DNA of 64,000 bases, from the NCBI RefSeq assembly GCF_047663525.1, contig NC_092604.1, positions 10,899,501 through 10,963,500 on the forward strand. Reading direction: 5' to 3'. The stretch is from Anas platyrhynchos (Eukaryota; Chordata; Aves; Anseriformes; Anatidae). The position numbers were made by a program, and so were the translations under genes. Numbering within the stretch: position 1 is the stretch's first letter; each line of letters opens with the position of its first letter. Positions 32,401 through 43,217 of the stretch are shown here, one piece after another. The notes beneath the pieces are model-generated. The model was not told the DNA's origin and ran no database searches. It worked only from the letters and a program-made list of their open reading frames with translations.

Positions 32401-35400
32401 AGCAAGAAAAGCAAACATGAAATTCAAAGGATCATGTGTGTGCCATTCAGACTAGCAGGTAGAAGAGTGGAACTGCAGCTGCCAGCACTTACGTTCTTCA
32501 CTTGGAACAGCCAGCAAACTCGATGCTGAGAGAAAAGTAAGGAGGGTTTCACATCACCACCCACCAGCCTGTATGCAGTGTGCAGCCCCACCCAAGCCAA
32601 TGGATACAGAAGGATTAAACAAATTAGCTGGGTAACACCTTTTTCCTTATTTTTTCATGAGCTTCAGTAAAATAGCCCACCTGCACTACAATCTTCACAG
32701 GAACCTCTTAATTGACTCTGCCTGCCAGATGCAGGACTGCCCTTCTTTTCCTAAGCCCAGTGCAACAGCTCCTGTTTACGGCACACAGGCAAGCCTGTCC
32801 TAACAAGTACACAGAAGAACATCTGCACCATCAGAGCTGGGTTGGCCTGCCCCGTTTGCTGCCTTTTGAGAGTGTTCTGCCCCAGCTGCAGGGAAGTGAG
32901 CATTCTCTGGAGTTACCTGTATCACCAACGCTCGGCGCAGGGATGTCAGGGGGATACAGCTGTGGGAACGGCAGCGCTGTCAGATGCCTTGCTCCAGTGA
33001 TGTGAACCAGAGAAAAGTGCCTGTGTCAGCTCACGCATTATGAATGCACAGGGGCACAGGCTTGCTGTCCAAAATTAATTTTCTCTTTGCCATAGAAAAG
33101 ATGCTTCAAGGACAGGGCACTGGAACTTGTCTCGGAAAAGTATAACAGCATTCTTCCCACAGGACACTGCAAAACAGCCCCACATACTGACAAATGCAAG
33201 TGATTTTATTAATTGTTAGTAACTAAAATTAAAAAATAGCCACAGCGTTAACCTGGAACAACCAGACCAGCTTCAAGCAGCCCCTCAGCTGCAGCAAAAG
33301 CCTACTCGGCATTTAATTCCAGCTTTGGAGACTGATACAAGAAGAGGTAAACAACTGTTTTCAGCTGAAGACAAATGGTGGGCAGAGCAGAGCTTTGACA
33401 GATCTAACAAGAGATTAAGAAATCAAGACACTAGATTCAAAGCAAGCGAAAACTCTTAAGCAAGGGTAATCATAATTGATTGCTGACAGACTGACACAAC
33501 ACACACAAACCTATTAGCTTGGAAACAGCTGTGGCAACACCCAATGAGATGAACCAAAGATGATTAGACAAGAGCAATGTAAGACACCAGCTATCAACAC
33601 CATAATATTTAGCCTCAGCCTGACAAAAGAAGAGGAGTATGTGCGTGTTTACCCACTTACCCCCAGCCCTACAAAACTTGCCTTCAGGACCATAAGCTTC
33701 AAGACACTGGCTGTGACTTCCAGCTCAGAACATTCTGACTGCATTATGTGAGAGATAAGGGACAGGCCATCTAACCTGCAATCACAGAGCTGCTAAAGCC
33801 ACAAACCTAAAGCAGAACCTAGCAACTAGTCCAGTGCAGGGCTCTACTGCGCACAAAGGTAGGCTGTAGCTAAAGAAATTGGTTGCAAATTCGTCACAAC
33901 AGAGCAGCTTTGTATTGCCAAGGTAATTTTACAGCAAACATTAACAATGCTTAGGGCAGGAGGAGGAAGCACTATTATGTCAGCAGGGAGGTCACGACTG
34001 AACAGCTTTTAGTTGCAGATGCAGTTTGATAGCAGCAAGGGGGCCATAAGTAACCCAGCTGTATCAAGTGTTTTTCAAGCTGCAATACAAAACACACACA
34101 TCTTATCTACAGTTTCAGGAGAAAGCTGCTTGGAAGATTTCAAGATGTCTTCAAACCATGTAGCCCGTTAAATGCCAGCTCAGTAGCACTTTGAATATCC
34201 TCAGCTGAGGTTAGTTTTGAAAACATTTACCTGGGAAAAAAATGCAGGGAGGAGGCTTGTTGCACTGCAACAGAGCATGTTCAGAGTTGATCATTATCAG
34301 AACAATCGCTCTGCATCCCCTTACATTGAGGAGCCTCCACAAAATTCGTAAGTCCTTCCCCTCCACGCTCCGCTTGCTCCTCGTTTTCTGAGAGGCCAGA
34401 GAAGCTCAATTTAACACCGGAAGTGAGTTTTGCTTCCCTTTTAAATACCCCGCTGCACAAAATCCTCCTTTACAACGTGGGAGAACTACATGAAGGCTGT
34501 GATCAAGCCTGCTCTGATCACAGCAGCAACACTAACTTACACAGTCAAGTTTTGTGATTAAAAAAAAAAACATCAGAGCACCACAAACCACGGAATATTT
34601 TTCTGAATGTCAGCAGCATTTAGCGAATGCTTAGAGTTGCTGCATTCCAGTAAATCATCACTGGAAGGCTTCAAGCACTCCACATGTCAAACATGGAAGC
34701 ATTAGCTTTTAACACATGGCTTCTGGCATATCTTAAGGAATTATTTATGCACATCGTCTTTGAATAAAGTTAGGGTTTCCAAATACCACGAGAGGATCAG
34801 CACAAAAAAAAAACAAAGCAGCCAACTGCCAGAACACTAACCAGAACACTCGATAAGTCCTAGGGATACTTCTTTTCTGGAAGCAGCATACTGCACCTCT
34901 CAATTGCTCAGAACGATCTGGACTGCATCTCTCATCTTGCAGACAAGCAGGCAATTCTGCAGCACCTTTCAACGCTGTCCTAGTGGAAAACCAAGGAAGC
35001 AGGGAGTTTCCTGCAACCAGTCCCTGCCATTGCCTGCCACACATGGGAAACAAGTGCACTCCTTAGTCAGCTGGGCAGTTATCTAGGAGCTGCCTCTACA
35101 TCGATAAAAACGTCATCCTACAGGAAACAGAACAGCCACCAAACTGAACAGAGCGCATACAGCTTTCGGATACTGGATGATTAAGACAAGGAGAAGTCAA
35201 GGTTTATGTGGCCAGGAGTTACACATATGGGTGAATGTAACAGTTACGTTCTGCTTTGAACAACGCTCAGTTCCTGTACTCATTCTTCATCTTCAAACTA
35301 AGCACTCACAGACTTAGTAAACACACCACTACACTCCCCACACCATCCTCCAATCCACCACTTTGTTCGTTGCTCTTTATCAGTGACCTCACCACCACCC

Positions 35401-35495
35401 TGTGCTTTGCAACTACATTTAAGTCATTTAAGTCCCGTTCTAGTGAATTACTTTGTCTTTACCCCACCACTCAATAGCTGACCTGAAACCCTTAC
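26455..35495 (-). other. LRRC8A: LRRC8A 5' UTR intron
   Basis: Nine kilobases between the coding exon and the 5' UTR exon at 35496-35621. It contains poly-A/T runs (near 27.9, 28.49 and 31.3 kb) and short ORFs with no recognised product. I saw no other gene, RNA or CR1 copy. Additional 5' UTR exons could be hidden here. Confidence 0.55.
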
Positions 35496-35621
35496 CCTGC
35501 AGCTGGGTTCTGCTATCTGCACTTCAGTTCTCTGTGCTGGAAGTGGATGATGTTCCTGCGGGCTGGATCCTGAGCGGGTGCTGAAGCGTTGCATTCCCCA
35601 CACGCCATGGGAACAGCTTCC
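35496..35621 (-). other. LRRC8A: LRRC8A internal 5' UTR exon
   Basis: On the - strand, a strong acceptor (TTTAATTTCAG) precedes 126 bases that end in CAGG|GTAAGG. Both splice sites are close to consensus. The position between the CpG island at 37 kb and the LRRC8A coding exon, on the same strand, makes it a 5' UTR exon. It contains a complete 31-codon upstream ORF. Confidence 0.6.
35513..35608 (-). CDS. Upstream ORF in the LRRC8A leader
   Basis: ATG at 35606-35608 with G at +4 but C at -3; 31 codons, then TAG at 35513-35515, wholly inside the 5' UTR exon. The predicted peptide starts MACGEC and has a basic C-terminal part containing NIIHFQHRELKC. I do not recognise it as a known microprotein. 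It may act only in cis by lowering initiation at the LRRC8A start, or it may be a chance frame. Confidence 0.35.
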   Translation of the reverse strand: MACGECNASAPAQDPARRNIIHFQHRELKCR

Positions 35622-36289
35622 CTGAAATTAAACAGAGATTATCAGCAAAGAGAGAATCAAGTTCATAGAGGGACCATGTTAAGACCCAAACTGGTTAAAA
35701 GGGATTAACCTCCTGGAAGAAAGGTCTAGATTTTTTACAGATGAGAAAAACAACTCACAGCTTTACTACCTACTTTCTAGTCTGACACGTTCAAAATTAC
35801 TTTAAACGTTACCAACAGGAATCTGAAAACGCAGCTCGTTTTCCTTACGATTTTGGATTCAAGCAACTACTCCCTTTCTTCTCGACACATATCTACCACC
35901 ATTCACCTTAAAAGCAGCAGCAGCAGCTTAGCACCACACCGAGAATTACAGCAGCTGTTTTTTTCCTTGCTTCCTGCATGTCAGCACGGGGCATGGGAAA
36001 GCAGGCAAGGGAGCGACCCTAGGGCTTTGAGAGATCTCCCAAGCACCCAGCCATGGAGGACTGCAGAACTTCTGACAGCATTTTGTCAACAAGAGGTGAA
36101 AAAAAGCACCGGAAAAGGAAGATGCATCACTAAAAATAACAGGTGAAGATGCTCCGCTAAGAAGATGTTCCTCCTGCTCCCCAGGCTGGCACTGGGGGTG
36201 GCAGATTTTGAAGTGGCTCACTCGTAATCAAAGCGGTTCTATTTCAGCCAGCCTGCCGCAAAGGAAAGCTTGAAAGGAGAGGACTCCGC

Positions 36290-37120
36290 GACCTGACCTT
36301 CCCTCCCCGTGTCCCCTCGGGTGACAGCCTCAGCGCCACCCCCGGACCCCGCTCACACCCGCAGCGCCTCAACCCCACACCTGCCCTCCGAGCTACCACG
36401 TCCCCCCACATTTTGTGAGGGAAAAAAAAAAAAATAAAGAAAAATTTAATAAAAAAGACAAAACACCCGCTTGGAAAGCAGCCAGAAATTAAGCCAAGCC
36501 ATCAGCCCCGACCCACCCCACCACCAGGGAGGGGAGGAAGGAGCCCGGACCTCGCCCCACACCCCCGGGGACCGCCAGCCCCGGCCCCCCCCCGGCTGTC
36601 AGGGCGGTGGCGGCGGGCACGGGGGGCGCCCCGTTACTCAGCACATCCTCCCCGCGCTCCGCCATCCCCTCACGGATCCCCCCCTCAGGCACCCCCGGAC
36701 CCCGCCGTGCCCTGCCCGTCCCCTCACGGCTCCTGAGGGGGGCGCAGGGAGGGGACGCACCGCAGCCCCCCCTCCCCACCCTTCACCGTCGCCACTCGCC
36801 CGCACCCACCTGGCCCCGCCGTCCCGTCCCGTTCCCCTCCCTCTCTCCCTCACGCCGGCTCCGGCTCCTTTTGTTCGGCCCTGACCGCACCGCGGCCGCC
36901 CCACCCAGGAACTGACCTCACCCGCCCGGCATGGCGGCGGCCGCCGCTGCTACTCAGGGGAGGAGGGCGCCGCCATCTTGGGAGCGGGCACGAAGGGCAG
37001 CGGCCGCCATCTTTACGCAGGGAGCGGGGGGGGTGTAATGAGGAGGAGGGGGGGGAAGGTGAAGGCGTGGGCGCCATCTTGGTGCAGGGCAGGTGGCAAA
37101 ATGGGGAGTCTTAAAGGGGC
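36290..37120. promoter_or_regulatory. CpG-island divergent promoter of LRRC8A (-) and KYAT1 (+)
   Basis: A sharply GC- and CpG-rich block between the LRRC8A leader exon and the KYAT1 side. In human the two genes are arranged head to head. On the - strand, donors at GGGCGG|GTGAGG (exon edge 36922) and GGCCAG|GTGGGT (exon edge 36820) are good candidates for the end of LRRC8A exon 1. The KYAT1 first exon should start on the right half, but I could not fix its donor. No TATA box is visible. The long ORFs over this block are side effects of high GC. Confidence 0.75.
36969..37080. promoter_or_regulatory. Cluster of three YY1-type motifs
   Basis: GCCATCTT occurs three times in 112 bases: GCCGCCATCTT at 36969-36979, GCCGCCATCTT at 37003-37013, and the looser GCGCCATCTT at 37071-37080. 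Read on the - strand these are AAGATGGCGGC-like YY1 sites, typical just downstream of TATA-less vertebrate start sites, here matching LRRC8A polarity. Confidence 0.6.
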
Positions 37121-37377
37121 AGCCCCAACGCTGGCCTCAGCCCCGGGCCTGTGGTAGGACAGCTCTAGTTTGGAGTCCAAACCCTTTCTGTAAAAAAAAT
37201 CCTGTATAAAAAGATTTACCTCTGCCTTATGGTTTATAGTAGATACAACCAGCATCAACATCAAGGCTATTTAATAAGAGAGCAAAAATATTTTAACATC
37301 GTTACCCAATCATTTAATCATCATTTACCACTCATTCCTCAAGAACCCACCTATGGAAAACATTCTAAAGGGGAATG

Positions 37378-37393
37378 TTCTATGATTCTATGC
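37378..37393 (+). mobile_element. CR1 tail remnant
   Basis: TTCTATGATTCTATG reads as the 3' terminal repeat of CR1 in + orientation. It faces the inverted copy that starts 25 bases further on. It is too short to say more. Confidence 0.4.
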
Positions 37394-37417
37394 TGAAAGC
37401 CCCATTCTTCTCATCGA

Positions 37418-37797
37418 GAATCATAGAATCATAAGGGTTGGAAAAGACCTTTAAGATCACCTGGTCCGTCCATTACCCTACTACCAGTGTCACCCACTAA
37501 ACCCTGTCCCCAAGCGCCACGTCCAACCTCTCCTTGAACACCCCCAGGGACGGTGACTCCACCACCACCCTGGGCAACCCGTCCCAATGCCTGACCGCTC
37601 TTTCTGAGGAGAAATGTCTCCTCATTTCCGACCTGAACCTCCCCTGAAGCAACTTGAGACCATTCCCTCTGGTCCTACCACTGGTTACCTGTGAGAAGAG
37701 GCCGACCTTGAGCTCCCCACACCTTCCTTTCAGTTAGCTGTAGAGAGCAATAAGGTGTCCCCTGAGCCTCCTCCTCTCCAGTTCAGCAAACTAAAAC
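37418..37797 (-). mobile_element. CR1 LINE fragment, 5'-truncated
   Basis: Starts with AATCATAGAATCATAAGGGTTGG, the reverse complement of the avian CR1 3' end, and continues through the familiar CR1 3' region (rules of the type CTTGAACACCCCCAGGGACGGTGACTCC) to CCTCCTCCTCTCCAG. The length of about 380 bases is typical of 5'-truncated copies. It carries no reverse transcriptase frame. Confidence 0.9.
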
Positions 37798-39385
37798 CAC
37801 TAAAAACACAGCATTCGTTTCCTCGCTGTGGGAGTGGGAATACTGCTGTGTGGTGAGGGTACATCCACCAGCAGTTCTGTGGGGCCTGAAAAAAAGCAGG
37901 CTGATCCACTCATGATTATTTTCATTTGGCTGACTCATTAGAGGACGATGGGCAACATCATTTTTTAAAATATTCATAAAGGATAGTTCAAAGGCATTCA
38001 TTACAATTTCATCAGTGTACAAAAAGCAGTTCTGAGTGGTTAAGTGCAGCCAATTTTAACTTGTATATACCAATGATTGCTGCTGTAGTAAAATAAGCAT
38101 ATCTGTGGCTTTCTAGGAACATTATTGGTCTTAATATCTCTGTAGTCATGGGCACAGGACCTGTACCAGAAGAGCTTTGATTTTGCCTGCCAGAGGACAG
38201 GTTTGGAGACAATAACTTACACAGGGCAAGAGCTGGATTTTTGGAAAATATGACATTAAGGATTGCTTATGTTTAGATGTACTTAAATCAAAATATGCTT
38301 TCTTCTTTATTTCAAGAGGAAATTAAGGTGAAGTCACACGTTACAGTTGAGCCAGTATAAAGGCCAAACCCTGTCAAAAAGGGTGAGAGTTCATACTCCT
38401 GCCCATGTCCTCTTCCCCCCATTCCCTTCTGCTCTGGGCCCTGCCCAGGTCTCCACTTCATAGCTGTGTCTTTAACACTCACACCCTGCCCTGGGCCTGT
38501 TCAGCTCACGAACCTGACAGAAAACTGCCCATTTTTTTCTACCAGAATGGCTTTCTGCTGGTTTAGCATGTCTAGTGAGCTCAACTCAGAGTCAAACAAC
38601 CCCAGATTAGGGCAGCAGGAGGGACTGAGCTGTAAAATTGTCTCAGGATGTGTTGTGAAATCCTTTCAGGAGCAAACAAAAGCTTTCTTTCCAGTTGTTT
38701 GTTTCAGTGTTTGCGTTAAACAGAAGTTTAGCAAACAAAGCATTTGCATCTGCCTGCACAGAAATTCCCTCCCGCTTAGTCACGGCAGTGATGCTGTGGG
38801 CCTGGCGGCGGGATGTCGTGTCAGGAGTTGGGAACCTTTGCACAGCGGACGTCAGCCGCTTCCTTCCCCGTGCCTCACTTTTTCCTACTGAGAGAGACAG
38901 AGAGACAGTCATCACTGAGGAGAGCTACACGACCTGATTCATCAGGGCATGTAATGCCCCGTCACAAAAGGAAAAGGGAAGCCGAGAGAAGATAATTTGC
39001 TCTCTACGCCTCACTTGAGCAATTGTCACCTCTCACACACCTGGTGGAGAGTTCAGTTCCTGCATACCTGCCGAAATCCCGCTCTGAGGCTGCTCTCTGT
39101 CCCCCTGGCCATCCGCAGCCCAGGAGCAGTACGATGCTGCAGGGTCCTACTTTAGGTTGTATCATGGACACTTGGTCATTATCCTCTGATAAACATAATG
39201 AAGATGCCTTAATTTTCTGTGTCTTTAAAACTGTTCTCTTCTGTAACAACATGAAGCCTGCAGGCTGACATTTTTCAAAGTGCCCAACTGACGTAAAAAT
39301 TATTTTTTTTCAAAATGACTGAGACCTGCACTCAAAGAGAAATTCACTGCCACTGCCGTGCCAAAGTAATTAGAGCCCTGCCACA

Positions 39386-40240
39386 CTAATTACCCTGTTC
39401 CAGGTACAAGGCTCCATCTGAACAACAGGCTGTGTTATTTTCCCAGGTGGCCACGATCCTCTGGCACCTCTGGCTCTGAGCCACCGGTCCCCCAAAGCCC
39501 TCTTCTTCCTGGTACTTCAGAGTGACCCGAGAGCTCCTTTTCCCCGGTACCATCTCCTCTACCCGAGTGTTGTAGCTCGATTCCTGCCTTCCTGCAGCTC
39601 TCGAGACTCCTCCCAGGAAGTCCTGCTGCAGATGAAGCATTTTGGTACATGGGGCGACCGGCATGTGTGTGAGGGCAGCTTGGGTGGTCGTGCCGGACTT
39701 TTGCAGCGTAATGCAGCGTGGCCCAGCTTGACGTAAGTCGGATTTACCCCCACTGCCACCCCTGCTGAGGGGCTGCCCCGTGCCAACGCGTGTGCGCTCG
39801 CTGGCTGCTGCATGCACCCGCGCTCCTGTGGTGCGGTGGGTACAGGGGGACCCTCGTTCCCCAGAGCCCTTCGGGTGCACCCACGAGTGGCCAGGCTGGC
39901 CACCGGGGCAGCACCGGGACGGAGGAGATCGCCAGTGAGTGACCGACCGATCCCTGCGGTGACCTTTCGGTTGCCTCCTCCAAGATCCTGAGTGCTCCGT
40001 CCCGCCTGCCCTGCGCCTTGCAGGGAGCGTAGGTACGGCACGGCCTGAAAACTCAGCCAGGGGAGAAGCTCCCTGAGCTTTTCCCAGGCTTTTTGACTCT
40101 CCGGTGGCTGACCCCACCGCAAAACATTGCCCAGGGTCGGGGAGGTGAGGCAGAGCCCCCTGCCCTAGCCCCAGTGCTCCCAAAGGTGGCAGTGCCCCGA
40201 GCCCAGCACTCCCTCTAGCAGGTGAAGGAACAGTCTGCAT
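39386..40240 (-). other. Long unassigned ORF antisense to KYAT1
   Basis: 284 codons open on the - strand inside the KYAT1 5' intron, overlapped by a 187-codon frame on the same strand. The translation is rich in Gly, Arg, Ser and Pro, with no domain, signal peptide or homologue that I recognise. The sequence is GC-rich, which lengthens chance frames. I regard it as probably non-coding. Confidence 0.15.
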
Positions 40241-43217
40241 CAGGCACAGAAATTAATTTGTTTGGGGCCTTAAAGGAAACCTAAACACCAAAATCCATAA
40301 GCACATTAACCCCTGAGGCCCCTTGTTGCCCTTGCCAGCCCCGAGAGGCAGGGTGCCCGAGCCATGCAGCCAAACCACAGCCACATCAGCGAGGAAGGTG
40401 AAGGGGAGGAAGGGCAGAGGCAGGAGACATGAGGGAAAAAGCAGGTGGGAAGGTGATGAATGACACCCGATTCCAGAGGATGCCCTCTCGCTGGTGTCTC
40501 TACTGCTCCCCCAATGCAGAGGAAAGCAGTGGTAGTGTGGAACTGGGGGGAGAGGAGGCAGAAGCTGCAGGTGTTGCCCTTGTGATCCTGCTTTCATGCG
40601 TGTCATAGGCACAAAGTGCAGCCCCAGCCCTGTTTGACATTGCAGTGACAGCACACAAAGTGTCTGGGCTGCCTTTTCCTATCCAGAGGGAAGGAACCAC
40701 AGCTTTGGGCCTGGACCTGCAGTGTGTCCCCAGGTAAAAGAAACATTTGCTTCGTGCCTGCAGCTGCGGAGCGATTTTCTCATCCCTCTGCTTTGTGTCT
40801 GGGGGAAATACAGGTCCGTGCCCACGAGAGTGAGCCAGCAGGAGCCGTGGCATGCTCAGGAGAGCAGGACCATCTCTGCGTCACTTCTTGCTGGAGAGGA
40901 ATTGCGGCGCTGGATATAGCTCCTGCTCCAGCGAGGTATTGAATGCCCAGCACGACTGCTTCTGGCCCGCAGCCTGCTCCCTGGCTCAGGCCACAGCAGT
41001 GTGGAGCTGGGGAACGAGCCTTGGCAGTGGCAGCAGATAGGGCACGTCAGGAAAAGTCACCCTGATGCAATGTCCGCTGCAACCCAATTATTTCCAGGTA
41101 GCCTGGTTAAAGGGAACGTCTCACACAAGCAAGAGAATGCTCTTTACACAGAGGAAAGCTCATTGTTTGTGGGATTGCCTCATCTGAAGGTGTCTTTTGC
41201 TAAAGCCTCTTGGGTTGCAAAATACTTGGAGCACGAATTATCAGCATCCTCCTGGAGGTAGAAACTTGCAGAGCAAGGGACTGACGTGCGGTGAGGAGTG
41301 GTAGAGTGCAGAGCACGGCCGTGGCTGCCAAGTTGTCTGCCGGGCAGATTGTGCCTGGAGGAACAGCGCTGGGTTTGGGAGCAGAACAGGCTGACATGGA
41401 TTTGGGGGCTACGTGGTCCTGAGCCCGCATTGCTCTCCAGCCCAGTGGGCAGCCACCCTGGGCAGCGTCACACAGGCCGGGGATGGGACAGAGGGAAGTC
41501 AAGAGAAGAAAGGATGTCATTGCCACTTCTGAAAGGGTTGGAGCAAGCAGGGCCCTTCCTCAGAATTGGGAATTTCTAGGCTTATAGCACCCTGCTCCCA
41601 CTGAGCCACCTTTCAGAGCTGTTACATTCTCTGAGCTGTGGCCAGCAACAACACGAGGGGACAGCGCTGGAGCTGTTAATGTTTAACCTCCAGCTATCTT
41701 TTACTTCCCAAGCCACAAATCCTACTCCCACCACAACCAGCTCAAGCCTCGGGTCTTGCTGACTGTAATGCCCATGGACCTGTGCAGAAAAGGCAAAGAA
41801 AGGGGCTGGGGGAGATGCGTGGGGCTCCCCTACAGCCGGGGAGGCAGTGACTCCTGCTCACCCTTGGCCGCCTGCCCAGCACCACGGGGGAGCGCAGAGT
41901 CCACCCGCTGCCCTCTGAAACTCAGGATTCCTTGTAATTTATTTGCAAAAATCCCTAGCGAGGGCTGAAGCTGCATGAAAAAAAAAAATCCAGAGACACA
42001 AATCAGTGTTGGGGCAGTACTCAAACGCTGGTACAGCCTCGTGGGAAGGGCGGCGGCAAGCAGGTAAGTGGGGAGTTACCGGTGGGGGGGCACCGTAACC
42101 CCACCATCCTGGCACAACAGAGCGCAGACCCTTTCCCCGTACAGCCCAGCTCCTCCACATCTCACACCTCAGCTGCTTGTGTGTGCTCTCCTCATCCCTG
42201 ATTGTGTTTTGCTCGCTGTGGGGATGGTCGTTTTCTTGGCTCATTGCTTCACAGATGCCCTCCTCCATCCCCACAGGGGTTTTTCTTGGCGCGTTGAGCA
42301 TCCTTTGTGTCCCATCTCCAGTCCCCTCGCTGTCTGGTTGCCTTTTCTCCTGCACTGCTGTTACTAAATTCTGCCTCTGCTGCTTTTCATCATCCTCACG
42401 ATAAATTCCCCAGCAAGCACATCCGACTTTCTCCTGCCATGCTCACCAAACGGGAAGGAGGATTTTGCTCGGTGCCCTCCCTGCTGCCTCTCTTCCAACC
42501 CCCCCCAGCCACGATGCACGTGGACACAGGCACTGGTCAGGCAAGCAGTCCCTTGGTGTCTCCATGTGCCAGGCTGCCGTGTGTGTGCTGTGCTCCCCTC
42601 CTGCCTGCACTCAGCTGCTGCCTGGTTTTGGTGTGAATTTTAGGTGCAGAATTTACTAGCGTTTAGTTTAGGATCTAGGGCAGCCACAGGCTCCAGCAGG
42701 CCAAAAGAGCAAACACCATTCCTGCCGCTCCTCAGGGCGGTGTGGAATAAAAATGTTTGTTCTTTTAGAAAAAGAGGATGTTTTGTGGACTGTAGGGAAC
42801 AAAGAGGTCCTTCTGAAAAGAGAGGCTATGGAAAAGCAAAAGCCTGAGTCCTGGGGTTATTGGCCTGGCTGTTAGAGCCTGGCTGAGCTCATTTGACCCA
42901 CGACTTACTCCAACTGCAAACAAGGTCCAAGGCATTGCTGGTGCCCCGGTGAGGTACCCACACCCGAGTTGTTCAGCTGTTTTCTTTCTGAAACTTGGAA
43001 ATGAAACATCCTCTGCCAGCTCTCGTCAGCCTGAGCTCTCATTAGATGTGTGAATCTTCTCCCAGAAGCCGCTGTGCCAGCATTGCTGCCCTGGGGTCGG
43101 TCAGCAGAGGCGGTGAAGCCTCGCAGGAGCTCACACCTTCTGCTGGGGGCACCCCTCCTGCAGCAGGACACCTCCTCTGCCACGAGCTCCAAGCTCACTT
43201 TCTCTTCACAGGCAAAA

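Larger units (their letters stand above)
37121..43211 (+). other. KYAT1: KYAT1 5' intron region
   Basis: About 6 kb between the shared promoter and the first KYAT1 coding exon. It holds the CR1 copy at 37418-37797 and otherwise GC-rich sequence from 39.4 to 43 kb with several long but unrecognised ORFs, the largest being 284 codons on the - strand at 39386-40240. KYAT1 non-coding first exons are expected here but were not resolved. Confidence 0.5.

Noticed and set aside
36471-36915. Overlapping ORFs on both strands of the CpG island
   Set aside because: Created by high GC content; no splice or homology support, and the block is best explained as a promoter.
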